Shown here piece after piece: positions 43,773-56,345 of a DNA stretch of 64,000 bases. The translations under genes were made by a program, and so were the position numbers. How positions within the stretch are numbered: the stretch's first letter is position 1; each line of letters begins with the position of its first letter. The notes under the pieces were generated by a model, which ran no database searches, had not been told where the DNA came from, and worked only from the letters and a program-made list of their open reading frames with translations. Origin of the DNA: Arbacia lixula (Eukaryota; Echinodermata; Echinoidea; Arbacioida; Arbaciidae); NCBI GenBank assembly GCA_963669155.1, contig OZ022588.1, positions 6,782,679 to 6,846,678 of the forward strand, given 5' to 3'.

Positions 43773-46671
43773 TGATTTATTCACGTTTGTAAAATGGAGC
43801 TGAAATTTTGTTGAATCTCCAGTGTGCATATATAGATTCAGACTGTAAATCACATGATAACCTCTCTTGGAGCGGAATGTCATTGAATCTCTGGTCTTTT
43901 ATGGTGATCCCCCTAAGAAATATATATGTTTATGTAATTATCTTACAAGTACCACGCGTGTACGGTACTTTAAATAGACTTTAACACTTTGCGTGGCAGA
44001 AATATAGGGCACTATGGGATTTATGTGAATTGATGGGGAAATAATTCACATATGGTAGGCTAAGGGTTGATTATTAGATGAAACGGAAGTTAAAAAATAA
44101 AGCAGTGTTTAATACCACAGTGTATATAGAAAAAATGCCATTTAGTAACATCTCTTAGAATGTTGGGACTGAACATTACATTTCATTGGGTTTATATGGA
44201 CTCTAATCAATGTTAAATAAGGGCAAATGGAACTTAATTGTGCATTTGAAATAGAAGCCGAGCCTGTGAGGCAGGCAAAAAGTACACATGTAGTGCATGT
44301 ATTTCATGCCTTATTTGAATAGAGTGTTCCCAGGAGCAGCCATATTGGAGGACAAAATAATAAAAACCTGTGCATCAGACCATGAAAACAATGACTTTTC
44401 ATGGTCTGGTGCTCAGGTTTTTGTTTGTCCTCCAATATGGCTGCTCCTGGGAACGTTTTATTTTATGCTAGTGCTAAGCTTTGTATTTATTAACTTAATA
44501 TGCTCTTTTTGTGATTCATGCAATTTTTTAAAAGAATTTGTTATGTTTGCAAAAGGGATATCATACATTACAATTTGTGCAATATAGAGAAAAGTGAATG
44601 AGACACCTTCATATGTTTTCATGTATCGTACAGAATGAAGACCAGGCAGCCATATTCACGAAACCTTACAAACCTAGTTACTAAATACATGTACATGTAT
44701 GCATGTAGCCGAATGTGTTGTAATTAACTAACTAGGCTTAATTAAGTTTCATGCCTTAGGCCCCTGGTATCTATAGAAAGTACTTTCTGCTCTGACTTGG
44801 AATAGGCATACGCACTGGTTTAAATAATTTATTGGTTGGATGTTTAACTTAAGCTGGTCGTATGCACTGGTTTATATAGTGAACCACGTTATTTACTCAT
44901 GATGCAAGCATGCTTTGCTCAGCTGTATGTCCTCTCCTGGGTAGGGAGTGAAAGTATCAGTTTGATGTCCTATAAAAGATATGTGCACTACTAGGCAGTC
45001 TAGAGGATTTCTTTGTACATTCATCCATCACTGGGAAAGGGGTCTATTGGGAAAGGGGTGGGAGGTTGTATTCCAAATGACCAGTGACCAGTGTAAAAAT
45101 AGAAGTTTCTGATGATCATTAATACCAGTGTAAAAAGAGGAGGTTTTGATGATAATCAATTGTGGCCATGCCTTAATAATGAAGGGAAAATGAGAGAGTT
45201 GGAGAGGTAAGATAAGAGGAAGAGAGATGTGGAAAGATAAGATATGAGAAAGATAGGCAGAGTTTGAATTACAGGAAGAGATATTGGGAGAGATCGAGAC
45301 AGGAAAAGGCACAATGAGGTGTAGAGAAAGATGAAGAAATAACAAGGAATAGAGAGATAAAAGAAAGAGAGAAAAGGAGATAACACCAAGAAAGGAAGAG
45401 ATAGAGCTCAAGCAAGAAATAAATGGAGAGATAAGGAAGGAGCTACAGATCAAGATACAGAGAGGAAGGGAGAGATGGAACAACGGCTCTAAGAAGAGAG
45501 ACAAATGCAGTTAGTCCTAAAACAATCCACAAATCATAAATATCACAGAGACCTTCTTTCACCGACGAGGTCATATCCTCCCCCAAAATCGAGTTGGTTT
45601 CCACTGCATTGTGAAAAGTAGGGAGTAAATTCATCCAAGAATTGTATGTTTGATAAGGCATGATGGTTTCAAATCTGTCTCCAAAGTTCTAAATTAGCAA
45701 GGCTGGTTGTGTATGTGCGAGAAGGCCAACAGTCCAAAGGTTCAATAGAATGTGTTCGTCAGAAAATATGTGAACATTTGCAATGTTTATGCGAAATGAA
45801 GTAAAACAAGTGGAGATGGCACATCTACTGTTGATTGGTGTCGTGATGACTGAAATGCGATATGGTAGTGGAGGTACTTCAAAAAAAAAATTCTTTACAA
45901 AAGGAAAGTTCTGTAAGAGTTGTTTTTCCATCTATTTTTTACATGGTAAAGTGACTATAATGTGACTATAAAGTGACTATACATTTGTATGAACAACTCG
46001 CATATTTCGACACTGGAGTGACTCGCTATTTATCAGATTAAATAACATACAGGAGTGCCTCTCTTGTGTAGTGATACGGTGTAGGCCTGGGAAGTAGGGT
46101 TGCCGTTTGCCAGTTTGTGACAGAATTTGGAATTGTTGTTTCCACCTCTCTATCATCTGTGAGAATAGCATGAATGGGGCTAATGATGTACATTCTTGTA
46201 CTGGCATCCATTTTTACACTATATTGTCAAGGAATCAAAAAGTCATGTTTCTTGGTTTAATGTGATACAATTACTTTTGATGAGTATTTGTTTATGTATG
46301 TGATATAAATATTCTGCATATGTCATGCACATAATCAACATCTGATGAAAACATGCTACATGTATTTTGACTGCAGCCAGTGAAATACATAATATATGCA
46401 GTGTATATCAGTACTGTACAGTCATGTATGTGTGTACTAGTGTACATCACATAAAGCACCCAACTTCCTTACTAACTGGTGGCTGATAGTGGCAATTAAA
46501 TCACAAGGTATGTTTATGAAATCTATGTTGATGTCTTGTATATATATTCGTGGTGAATAAATCAACACTTCAACTATATTTCCGTAATTGAGCAAAATAT
46601 GAAGAAATGGAGTCTGGCTTGATGATGTTGAGTACATGTATAGTATGTTGTTCTGTTGAAGTGTGACCGAG
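43773..46671. other. Spacer with one strong hairpin, no gene
   Basis: AT-rich. A purine-rich stretch (AGAGATAAG..., 45180-45480) explains the long minus-strand Leu/Ser-rich frames. The only clear structure is the hairpin at 44326-44454. Confidence 0.5.
44326..44454. repeat. 129-bp near-perfect hairpin
   Basis: GTTCCCAGGAGCAGCCATAT pairs with ATATGGCTGCTCCTGGGAAC, extending through TTGGAGGACAAA, CAGACCATGAAAA and their complements with a very short loop. It is either a tiny MITE or a small-RNA precursor-like structure. Confidence 0.88.
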
Positions 46672-47152
46672 TTAAAGGCAACGTCTATCCTGAAGTTAAA
46701 GTTGGTTTCAATAAAAGAAGAAACGTGAAATAAACATATTAGTGTAGGTTTGACAAAAATCTGTCTGGATAAGAAAGTTATGATCGTTTAAAATTTGCAT
46801 TTTGTGACATCATGCGCATGTTGTGTGCTGTATGAGTCCATAAATTGCTGTTTTTGATTATTGTTTTTGATGAAGGAATTATTTTTTATCATAGAGGTAT
46901 GTGTATAAAAAACATGTTTCTCATGATGTATCAACTGCATAGATGGATCGATCAATATCCTTTTACAGAAAACCAATATTTTCACAGAAATTTATACACA
47001 ACATATGGGAGAGCATTTGCACGCGACGTCGCAAAATTAAAACTTAATACAATCGTAACTTTCTTCTCCTTATCCTTTGCACTAATATGTTTCTGCCATA
47101 TTTCTGCTAAAATTTAAACCCAACTTAATTCCAGGATGGACTATCCCTTTAA
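46672..47152. mobile_element. MITE, AAAGGGATAGT family, full length
   Basis: Left GTTAAAGGCAACGTCTATCC; right GGATGGACTATCCCTTTAAT. The inner TTGGTTTCAATAAAAG and GAAACGTGAAATAAACATA match the copies at 18772 and 54626. Confidence 0.8.
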
Positions 47153-47367
47153 TTACAGTTTTAACTATTGTAAAAAAACTTGCAGTACATTATCTGAGGA
47201 AAAACACAGGTATTACATTAACAATATGGTTAATTCTAATTTAATCATCACATGATCATCTTTGTCCAAGAATATCACATTCACAACATACTGACGCTAA
47301 TCACAAATTCCCAGCTTCCTGGGTGGAACTGTCCAAGCAGGACCAATCAGAAGCACTTATTTGACGG

Positions 47368-47490
47368 ACCAGGGCCCTGTTTTATAAAGAGTTATGAGCC
47401 ATCTGAATAGTAAGCCCAATCCCCCATCTCCAATGTACTGAGTTACGACACGATATCAATTGTAAGTCTAGTTGATATCAATTGGGCGTA
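47368..47490. mobile_element. MITE fragment, CCAGGGCCCTGTTTTATAAA type
   Basis: Left end CCAGGGCCCTGTTTTATAAA; inner AGCCCAATCCCCCATCTCC and GATATCAATTG. The right end is unclear. Confidence 0.6.
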
Positions 47491-49000
47491 GGGGCCAATG
47501 AAAGCCGGCTCCAAACAGACCCATTGGCTTTTACACTTGTGATATACTAAAATAAAATAAAAATCTTTGGTTTTGTCACATGAATAACTCATCTTGTAAT
47601 AATCCATTGTATATTGGAACAGACTTCCACTTCGTTGAGGAAAAGCCTATTTTGTAATGTATTCACAACATTTCTCCTTACTTAATAGTCACATGTTATC
47701 ACATTCACCCGTATTTCATCATTTAGTTTCAATGGGTATAACACACTCTAAAATCCAATAGTTGTTGCTTCTTGGGAAAGCTTGGAGTGACCATAAGTTA
47801 CCCATTGTGCATCACACATAGTAATTCACAAGGTCTTTTCTAACAAAAGCACCAAAAGCATGAATGACAGTCGGTGATGCTTGTTTAATTATGTTTTTGC
47901 AGACATACAATTCTGTGAACGAGTCACAAAAAAGAAGGTCCAATGAGAAAATGAATTAAGACTTATTACACCAAGTGATTAAAACATTCACATGCTCAAT
48001 CTTGTAAATGAGATAAATACATCTGGTAAAAACTAACTATAGGTTTAGTCATCAATTACATGACAGTGATGTAGGATTAAAATAATGCATAAAAAACATA
48101 CTAGTACTACCTTCAAGTTTGCCCTTCAGGCTCAGCTTGTTTTAGAAATGCAAATGAACAATCTAGTATATCCTGAGAAACTTAGAAACGGTCCTTTTAA
48201 CAGTATTTACTGAAGTTTTGAACTGTAATGGTAATTCCATTTCCCACATAAAGAGTATTAAGCTTTCAGCTCCTATATTTAGAGAAAAGTATAAAACCTA
48301 TTTCATCTTACATTTTAGGCAGGCAAAATGATGATTTATTACCAAATAAGTATTTGTTGAACTATTTCAATTACTAACTAGTAAAATTAGTAAAACTATC
48401 ATTGACACAGATTGTTAAGTTTTAACACAAATTACAAAAATTGCTACCACATGTAAACATTTTATAAAGACTAAATCTTCATATATATTTCATGATTAGC
48501 ATCTTATGCAAACCTGAATGACAAATCTTGAGAAAATAACTTTTAATGTCTATTAACTATTTTGCAATATTTTCTCCTGGTATGTTTGGATGAATTAAAT
48601 CTTTGGCTAACATGTTGCACTTTAATGAGTTCATTGATTCATTTGGTATCAATAGGCCACCTACATTAAGTAGTTATTGAAATTCATTAAGTCATTGTCT
48701 TTTTAAACAACATACGATACTCAAAAATCTAGTTATGCAGCTGGGGCCATTTTCATGACACATTAATAAGCCTAGCGAGCTATTGAAGTGCATTCCCCTA
48801 CATGCAATTTTGGGCCAGAAAGGTTGCATGAATATGGCCTTTGATGCACAAGTGTAGGTAGACTATCCCCATGAGAGGGCTCCTGAAACCGACAGTGCAT
48901 ACAGAGATTCTAACCCAGATCAATATTGCGAGAGATGAAAAAGCTAGATCGTAATAGCTTCACTGTTGCGATACTCCTCATCAAGCCAGGTCCAACCGAG
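47491..49000. other. Spacer, no gene seen
   Basis: AT-rich. The stretch at about 47690-47830 resembles 61800-61950 (CACCCGTATTTCATCATTTAGTTTC and AACACACTCT words), so it is part of a dispersed repeat family. Confidence 0.45.
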
Positions 49001-49004
49001 GATA

Positions 49005-49205
49005 GATTACTGTATCTGTCATATATTTCGCGAGTCTAATTTTTTCGCGAATCAGGACTTCTTGGTAATTTTGCGATCGTGGAGTACTAGCACTAGTAAT
49101 GCATGTGCTTGAGCATGTCGTATTCAGAATTTCGCGTGTTGTTAAATTCGCGAAATTCGCGAAAAATAAAAAACCCGCGAAATATATGGCGTATACAGTA
49201 CCCAA
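49005..49205. mobile_element. MITE with TACTGTAT..CATATATTTCGCG ends
   Basis: Left TTACTGTATCTGTCATATAT and right, reverse complement, TACTGTATACGCCATATAT are inverted. The inner part is rich in TTCGCGAAAT words. Confidence 0.7.
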
Positions 49206-49784
49206 AACAGGCCATCGGCACTGTTGTGTGGAAACACTGTTGTCAAAAGTTCAGAGTTGAGGTGGATTTCGGTTTTTGGCCTTTGTTCCGCATGCCCCAT
49301 GATGCACTGGCAATGACTGCTCTTGAGCTAGATAAGAGCATCGATAGCACACTTAGATCCACATGCGTGCATGGAGTGTCACAATCAACGTGATAACGTA
49401 ACCAAACTTCTGACTGCCCACATACATGTAGTGACTTTACAGTATTAGACAGATGCATGCCAAACAAGCATATGAATGACAAAGTACAGAACAGAAAACA
49501 AAGTCTTCTTGTAAGACTATGCAGTTAAATTTGTCATTAACGCCCCCAATAAAACGTAATATTTATGACTGAATAAGTAATGCGTGCACACAAACACTTG
49601 GCATCACATATATCCATACAAATATTGACAATGTGTGAGGCAATGAGGTAAAACTATTATTGGAACATATGATTACTTTATAATACTAGATAATCAATAG
49701 AAATCTTTGTGTCCCAAATTAAAAATATTTTAACCTAAAAAGTTCAGTTCAAAAATACTCCCCCCCCCCTCCTCCTCTATCTTT

Positions 49785-49864
49785 TACTCACTCAGTCTCT
49801 CTGTCACTCTGTCTGTCTGTCTGTATCTCTCTTTGTCTCTCTGTATCTCTGTCTCTCTTCCTCT

Positions 49865-49903
<39 letters not shown>

Positions 49904-49915
49904 CCTCTCCCCCCT
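49785..49915. repeat. (CT)n-rich microsatellite block downstream of UOX
   Basis: CTCTGTCTGTCT and (CT)n runs, lying 80-210 bp beyond the UOX stop codon on the gene's 3' side. Confidence 0.9.
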
Positions 49916-49991
49916 CTGTTTCCTCATGCCCTCAATACCCAATTCTCCTGTACTCCATCCATTCCTCATTCCCTCTATTTCTCTCCCCTGT

Positions 49992-52900
49992 TTAAAGCTT
50001 GGACACAGCAGGTCTCTTCACAGTAGCCCGGATCAGTCCATATGGCTTGTCCGTCGGCATCAGAACCTGAAAGATCAATGGAAAAAGCACTTTCTAGTAA
50101 ATTCACCTGGGCCCTGTTGCATAAAACTTACCGTAACTGTGCTATCAATGGCAATTTCTATGGAAACCATGCATTTCATTGGCTGTCAGGCAATGTTACC
50201 ATGGTAGTTACCATTGATAGCAGAGTTCCAATTAATGGTAAGTTTTATGCAATGGGGCCCAGATGTCCTTTTCCAATGTTGTCAAACATACAATTCTAAT
50301 GATAGTACCAGTACATTATTTATCAATGAACATCAATTCTTGAGTCCGCTCACAGATTCAATCCCAATCCTGGCCCCTCCCTGTATTCAAGATTCACAAT
50401 TTATTACAATTTACCCCATTCTAGAGTTAGGGAATTAGACTTGCAATCAATTCCAATTAATCGCAGCTGTTTATAAGGGGACCTTGCGATATATTTTTTT
50501 AATTGAATAAAAGTGATGAAAAGGAAGAGATAGGTTGGGAAGCATATATCCCAAACGTATAAGTAATCGGTGTTTCAGAATCTCCACGCCATAGGTATTC
50601 CTTTCCCGCTGCATACAATTCTCCCTATCGCATATAGCCCTCCGAATCTGAACGTGTGTGGCGCTCTAATTATTTTACCTTTAATTCTTGGGATACGAAC
50701 TTCCGGTCCACGTACATCCCGTACAATAGGGACCACGGTTTCCCACTAATTTTATGAATTTTAACTCTAAAGCTAACCCTGACCCTTACCCTAACCCTAA
50801 ACCTAATTCTATACCTAACCCTGACCATAACCTTAACCCTAGATAAATTGTTCACGGATTAATTCATCCAAAAAAAGCGATTTCTAGATCACTTTGCGCC
50901 GACAACAAACTCTTACCGGAAGTATATGTTCCAAGAGCAATCGATCAGATATCGGTATCGCGAGGTGATATCGCTGGATATCGGCTATATGCGATAGGGA
51001 GAATTGGTGCCGTTTCAAGATCTTTTACATAACCATCCATGAAGATGTACTATCTTGTTGAAGAACACCAGCGCCATGATAGGGCTTGAACCGGGGACCT
51101 TGATATCTTCAGTCGCAGCTCACAACCAATAACCACAACACTTACATGTATACATTATGTACATATGGTAAGGATCCTTACCTCATTGTTATTTTCAAGG
51201 TTAATCTTCTTCAAGTCTGCAAGGAAGTAGTGAACGTTTGGCATCTCTATGGTGATTTCACTCACCTGAATGAAAAAAAAAAAAGAAAGAAAATATCACA
51301 ATGACAAACCCCTAGACATCAAACAATACTAACCATAAACCCCCCAAAATACTATGTTTTTATTTTTCCAAGTGCAAAAAACATTTTGAGAACAAGGACA
51401 TCTTCAAAATGATATATTTTCACACAGTGGAAGTGAAATCTCCCTGTGTACAACACATTCATCTATGGTAGTTACTAAGGTTGTAATGTTAATGTCAGTA
51501 CACTGTTCTGCAAGCTAAATCACAAAGAACACATAGCAGAGAAAAAAGAAATTCCACTAAGAATAAGTTTGTCAATTTGTATACTCTGTGTATCGTTCTT
51601 AAACAGTGTATTCTCTAAAATAGCCTGCTTTTTCTTTGTTCTTCATATTTCAAGGCTGCAAAAGGAATACAACTAGTTACCAAAACCTATTTCACTCTGC
51701 CTCTCATCATTATCATCATTTATTCCCCACTTCAATACAATAACATATAGCAAAAATAATAAACATGATTGATTCAAAACAGTAGTGATACAAATTCCTT
51801 TGGCTTGGATGGATGCCAAAGTGCTGCCAGGGTAGTTTTCAGTTGTATTATGATTAAATAATTTCTACACTCACTTGTGGAATGAGCTTAAAGATTTTCT
51901 GCTGACTTTGGTGGAGAGTGTGCTGTACAGATGCCGAGTAGACACCGGTAGCTGGAGGCCCCGCAAAGGTCTCCAGGATCACATCTTTGGCCATTTGCCT
52001 GCGCAATAAAAGATGGAACAGCAGGAATGAGAACAGGGGGGGGGGGGGGGAACACAGGGGCTTGGGGTGATTTCACACCCAAATGCTTAACCCTATATAG
52101 TCCGGGCTATTTTGAAATCGCATAGCCCGGGGGGGGGGGGCAAAAACAGCCCCCCCCTAAGATCTCGACCGTTGATCGCGCGATCGCGACGAAAATTGGC
52201 ACGTACGTCCCCGATGCCGTATTCTCCACAATTCAATTGTCAATTGCACCAAAATTATTCAAATTTATTTTTAATTAATTAATTATGCTAATTAAATGCA
52301 TAAAAATCATTATTTGGTTGTAAATCTTTAAATATAGCCCCATAACTGCTAGATTTCAGTCCAGACACTCTTCTTAGGATTATTATCAAATTAGGATTTT
52401 AAAAATGGCAATATCAAAGTTTTTCTTATGTATTTTATTGTTTTTTAAATTTCTTATGTATTTCTTTGTTTTTTCGACTTATGTTTTTCATTGTTTTTTT
52501 CGATGGAAATCGTTGGCAACGCTATTTCAGTCATAAATAACATGAAATCTATTGTTTTTCATCAGTAATAAGAGAAATAATGATACATTTATGAATTTTG
52601 GCTAGATACAGAATTTGCATTTGATTTGTACACGAAATCACGTTTTTGAGCAATTTTTGGTCTGACATGCACATACAAAATGTTACGTAACTTCGGAACC
52701 GTGTACCCCCGCGTCGCAAATTTGGTCTTAAAAGTTGCGCGAGACTTGAAGGAAAAAAGTAATGAAACGTCGCGGCGCGATCTTTTCGCGTTACAAATTT
52801 ATTGCGAAAAATGTTGAGGGGGGGGCTGTTTTTGCCCCCCCCCCCGGGCTAGATAGGGTTAAAAGAGCCCCCAAAATTCCCAGAGACACAAGGCCACAAA

Positions 52901-55900
52901 TGGCCATTGTGCTCAAAAAGGAGCCCCTGAAAATTTTAAATTGATTTTTTCCCTGAATAAGAACCACCTCGCATTAAGCTGCACCAAACACGCTCCACGA
53001 CTCTTTCCTCCTAACCACGATGCTCGCCAATCTCCCGCCTATCCCTCCACCTAACAAGAACCGCATATCCCTGGGCCTTGCCCCGATCTCTGAAGAACGG
53101 AGGAAGAATAAGACAAAGAAGAAGAAGAGTTCAATTTGTCTGCCAAGAATTGCTATCAGTCGGCCAGTTCTGGAAGTACGTATTTTGAGGAAAGACTCTT
53201 CTACAGAAGTACACCATGTTAACTTGCCAACTGGACTGAGTTTGGATTCTTGAAGGGAAATGTTTCCCTTGCCCAGACAAAATCAACCATACCACAAGTA
53301 CAACATATCTGTGAGGTAGAATCTAAATACAGCATAAACAACAGACAACTTCGTACTTTGTCTTTCAAGCTTTCCTGAGAGAAACATGAAATGTTTAATT
53401 TGTACATACTTAAATCTCACAACAAAGCTGAGACAAAGTGATACACAAGCAAATGCACAAAAAAAATCAGCTTGAATAAAATTTGGACTGGTATCTCTTG
53501 ACTTTTGGAGACAAACATTTCCAGGCATCTTGTGCAGTAAAATTTGTTGAAATTTGAAAGTCGCACACAAAAACCTACCACGCTTTATCCTCATTAAGAC
53601 CGTAGGTGCTGGAGTAGTGCCATCTAGCGTCAACGATGGTGGAGAACAGTCGATCGGTGACCTCTGGGAGGGAGGTGAAGCGGTCCTTGATGAAGCCAAC
53701 GAAGCCAGACTGTGTCGTCTTCAAGATCTTCATGTTCTTCAGACCAGACCACACTTGGGCCAGCTCTGTCCAAATCAAAATGTTGTAGAAACAGTCAATG
53801 AAATATCAACAGTGTCACATATTAACATTGATTTATTTCTCCACTACAATATTATTACTATTTGAGGAAAAAGAACAATTTTCAGGAGTGTTAAAATAAA
53901 AGGAACTACAAACCACATCCGTTATTGATCAAGTATTTTGTAGGGTAGCAGCTCAGCACTGAGGGATGGCCTAATTTCCTTCAGTGTATATATGAACTAA
54001 ACCTGTCTTGCCTTTAATAAAGGGGTAAGGGGGAGATTGACCCATCTCCACCCAGATGCTCTGCAAGATGATTAAACAAAACAATAGCTTTCATAACTTG
54101 TGTCCCTTAAGTCTTGCACAAACAGTTGAGACCCCCCCCCCCCCTCCCTCTCTCCTTTTCACCTCCGATTTGATGCCCTCAGTTACCACAGGGGACCAAG
54201 TTGCCTCTCTTGTGTAATATCATTAACAAAATCGCACCAGTCTTCAATTCATGGTCAGCACATTCCCCCATTCCCTGTTCTTTACTGGAAGAGATAGAAC
54301 CCCCGACTCCCATTCTCCCATTCTTGCTATAACATTGGACCCTACTCCCCTACCCCCTCTATCATGATGAAAGCCCTTCCTCATCCCTCTTTTAGTTTTT
54401 CCCTACTACAATCACACATCTTGCTTCTTCTAGGACTGCCATGTTTTCTTTCATTTTAAATTTAATTTTTCACTATCGCATAAAAATGTGATAAAGTATA
54501 CAAAATTAGCTTACAGATGAAAAATAATTGGAAGTATGACCCTAGAGGAAGCAATAAAAGCACCCCCCCCCCCTCTCGTCCCCCCTTCCCACATAGCAGC
54601 TGGGTATTCTGATGGCAATTGTTTAAAGTGATAGTTCACCCTGAAGATAAGTTGGTTTCAATAAAAGCAGGAACATGAAAGAAACACATCAGTGAAGTTT
54701 TGACAAAAATACGTCAAAGGATAAGAAAGTTATGATCTTTTGAAATTTTAATGTTGTGACGTCACGTGCAAGGCGTTCTCTCATATGTTGTGTAGAAAAT
54801 AATTTCATAAATTGCTCTTTTTCTGTTTTTGACAACGTTGTTATTTTTTCATACATATATGTGTGAAAAAACCTATTATTAATGATGTATCAAATGTACA
54901 GTTAAAAGGATGCATATCTTTTTCAGAAAATGCACATTTTCAAAAGAAATTGTACCCAATGTATGGGAGAGCGCCTCACATTGTGACATCACAAAATAAA
55001 AACTTTGAAAGATCATGACTTTCATACCCTTTGGCGGATTTTCATAAAACCTTCACTAATATGTTTCTTTTATGTGCCTCCTTTTATTGAAACCAACTTA
55101 ATTTAACTTAATTTAATTTAACTTACTTTAACTTAATTTCATTTCACTCACCTCCTCTCTTCTGCCTAACGTCACAGAAGCGAGTGCACTCGTGATCCCA
55201 GATAAAGGCATGAACGTGCTCCGCCCCACCCTGGGTCATCCGTCGCCATGGCGCCTCCTCGACATGAACACGCACACCCATCACATGACTGAACGAGGAG
55301 AGGAAGTGACGACACAACGCCTGGCCAAACTGCTCAGGAGACTTCACCTGATACCACAAATAAAATCAGCAGGATAAAACTTAGGTTTTGAAAATAAATT
55401 GTACGTATATAATACACCCATTATAGCGTTCAACATCCTGTACACAAATGAAAAACAAGTCAGAAAAAAATCTTGAAGCCAAAGTGATCTGAACCTTCAA
55501 TCTAAATAAGATTGTGGGAAATACCTTAATCTAAAAGGGTCCCTTCCAAGAGCAACCACTTAATCGCTTAGAAACAGTCAAAAACATTAAATTTCCACTC
55601 TAGACATCAAGAATACCAATCGAGATTTCCAAGCTCATACAATCCCACTTCTGTGTAAGGGCCATGAGCAGCCAAGCGCAGGTAAGAAGCCGGAGAGAGG
55701 TCATGAAATCATGATTTAACACCAAATAAGATTTGAGTGGGACTATTTCCACTTTGGTCCATGGATTGTAAGATAGGCAAACACCAAAGTTACAATTAAC
55801 ATGAATTTACAAACTTAGCCTAATATGCAAATATTTCTACATATCTTTTCCCTTGCTCAGCAAATATGGATGCTAAGCAAATATGGAAACATTCTTTCTG

Positions 55901-56329
55901 TGGCTGACGTGGTAGAAGAAAAGAGCGATGAACAACATTTTGAATGATGGTATAATGGGAAGAATCAACGTGCTAAAACACCAAGAGGAGAAGATAGAAG
56001 AATAATGATTTGTATTATCTAGATATAAACAGCTTGGAAAACCTACCTGAGGCAGAATAAAACACACGAATTTGTAGCACTCTTTAGATCTCTTACAAAA
56101 GGACAGTACTTACCCCAACTAATTTTGCGAGGGCATAAACTGTGTTCTTCTGCGTGTCTGTGGGGATGATGTCTGAATTGTCCCCGGATTGATAGTCCTT
56201 CTTGGAGCTGAGTGAGATATGCACATCCACCTCAATCTCTTTTATGTGCTGCACTTTCCCCTCCGTGCGAAGGCGCAAGAGTTTGACCCCACTCTTGCCA
56301 TAGTACGTCTCTGTCTCTACAAACGACAT
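49992..56329 (-). CDS. UOX: Urate oxidase (uricase), six coding exons
   Basis: Converts urate to 5-hydroxyisourate in peroxisomes, using O2 without a cofactor. Exons on the minus strand: 56329-56114, 55347-55152, 53765-53579, 51998-51875, 51265-51182, 50066-49992, in continuous frame, 293 residues (family about 300). By comparison with the Aspergillus enzyme (from memory), catalytic K12 (YYGKSGV), T57 (PTDTQKNT) and H253 (PNVHYF) and urate-binding F159, R176 and Q225 (SVQHT) are all present. Other family blocks: SKKDYQSGDNSDIIPTDT, EHVHAFIW, KILKTTQSGF. The C-terminus is SKL, a type 1 peroxisomal signal. An acceptor-like CCATTCCACAG lies 15 bp upstream of the ATG, so a 5' non-coding exon probably exists further right. 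A donor-like GAG|GTAAGT near 59766 and one near 57110 are candidates. The gene looks intact and is convergent with SNAPIN. Confidence 0.95.
50107..50262. mobile_element. MITE, GGGCCCTGTTGCATAAAACTT family, UOX intron 5
   Basis: Left TGGGCCCTGTTGCATAAAAC; right, reverse complement, TGGGCCCCATTGCATAAAAC, continuing TTACC on both. 156 bp, 40 bp from the last UOX exon. Related copies are at 60776 and 61241. Confidence 0.85.
50420..50485. mobile_element. Truncated MITE end
   Basis: CTTGCAATCAATTCCAATTA and GCAGCTGTTTATAAGGGGAC resemble the right half of the 34754-34904 element. Confidence 0.45.
50616..51006. mobile_element. 391-bp inverted-repeat element carrying CCCTAA-like repeats
   Basis: 23-bp terminal inverted repeats: CAATTCTCCCTATCGCATAT at 50616 and its complement ending at 51006. 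Inner second arms are TTCCGGT and ACCGGAA. The centre has about 15 degenerate ACCCTAA/ACCTAA units (50765-50845). A related core is at 59084-59350. Confidence 0.8.
51008..51145. mobile_element. SINE-like repeat, copy 3, UOX intron 5
   Basis: GCGCCATGATAGGGCTTGAA, CCGGGGACCTTGATATCTTC, AGTCGCAGCTCACAACC. Same layout as 23690-23855. The complement GGTTCAAGCCC resembles a tRNA B box. Confidence 0.6.
52091..52858. mobile_element. 768-bp piggyBac-like MITE with TTAA target duplication (copy 2), UOX intron 3
   Basis: TTAA at 52087-52090 and 52859-52862. Ends CCCTATATAGTCCGGGC and, reverse complement, CCCTATCTAGCCCGGG. Collinear with 21909-22675 through almost its whole length. Confidence 0.85.
54626..55095. 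mobile_element. MITE, AAAGTGATAGTTCACCC family, UOX intron 2
   Basis: Left TTTAAAGTGATAGTTCACCC; inner TTGGTTTCAATAAAAGCAGG; complementary TTTTATTGAAACCAACTTAA on the right. The right tip is replaced by an AACTTAATTT repeat (55090-55140). Confidence 0.75.
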
Positions 56330-56345
56330 GATGGCAGAAATCTGT

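Noticed and set aside
45028-45504. 158-residue Leu/Ser-rich minus-strand frame
   Set aside because: Produced by a purine-rich AGAGATAAG tract. No membrane-protein family was recognised and no splice signals support it.
50765-50845. Possible chromosome end because of CCCTAA-like repeats
   Set aside because: Units are degenerate, few, enclosed by 23-bp inverted repeats, and a coding gene spans the site.
53554-53865. 103-residue plus-strand open frame
   Set aside because: Shadow of UOX exon 3 on the other strand. The minus-strand reading has clear uricase blocks.
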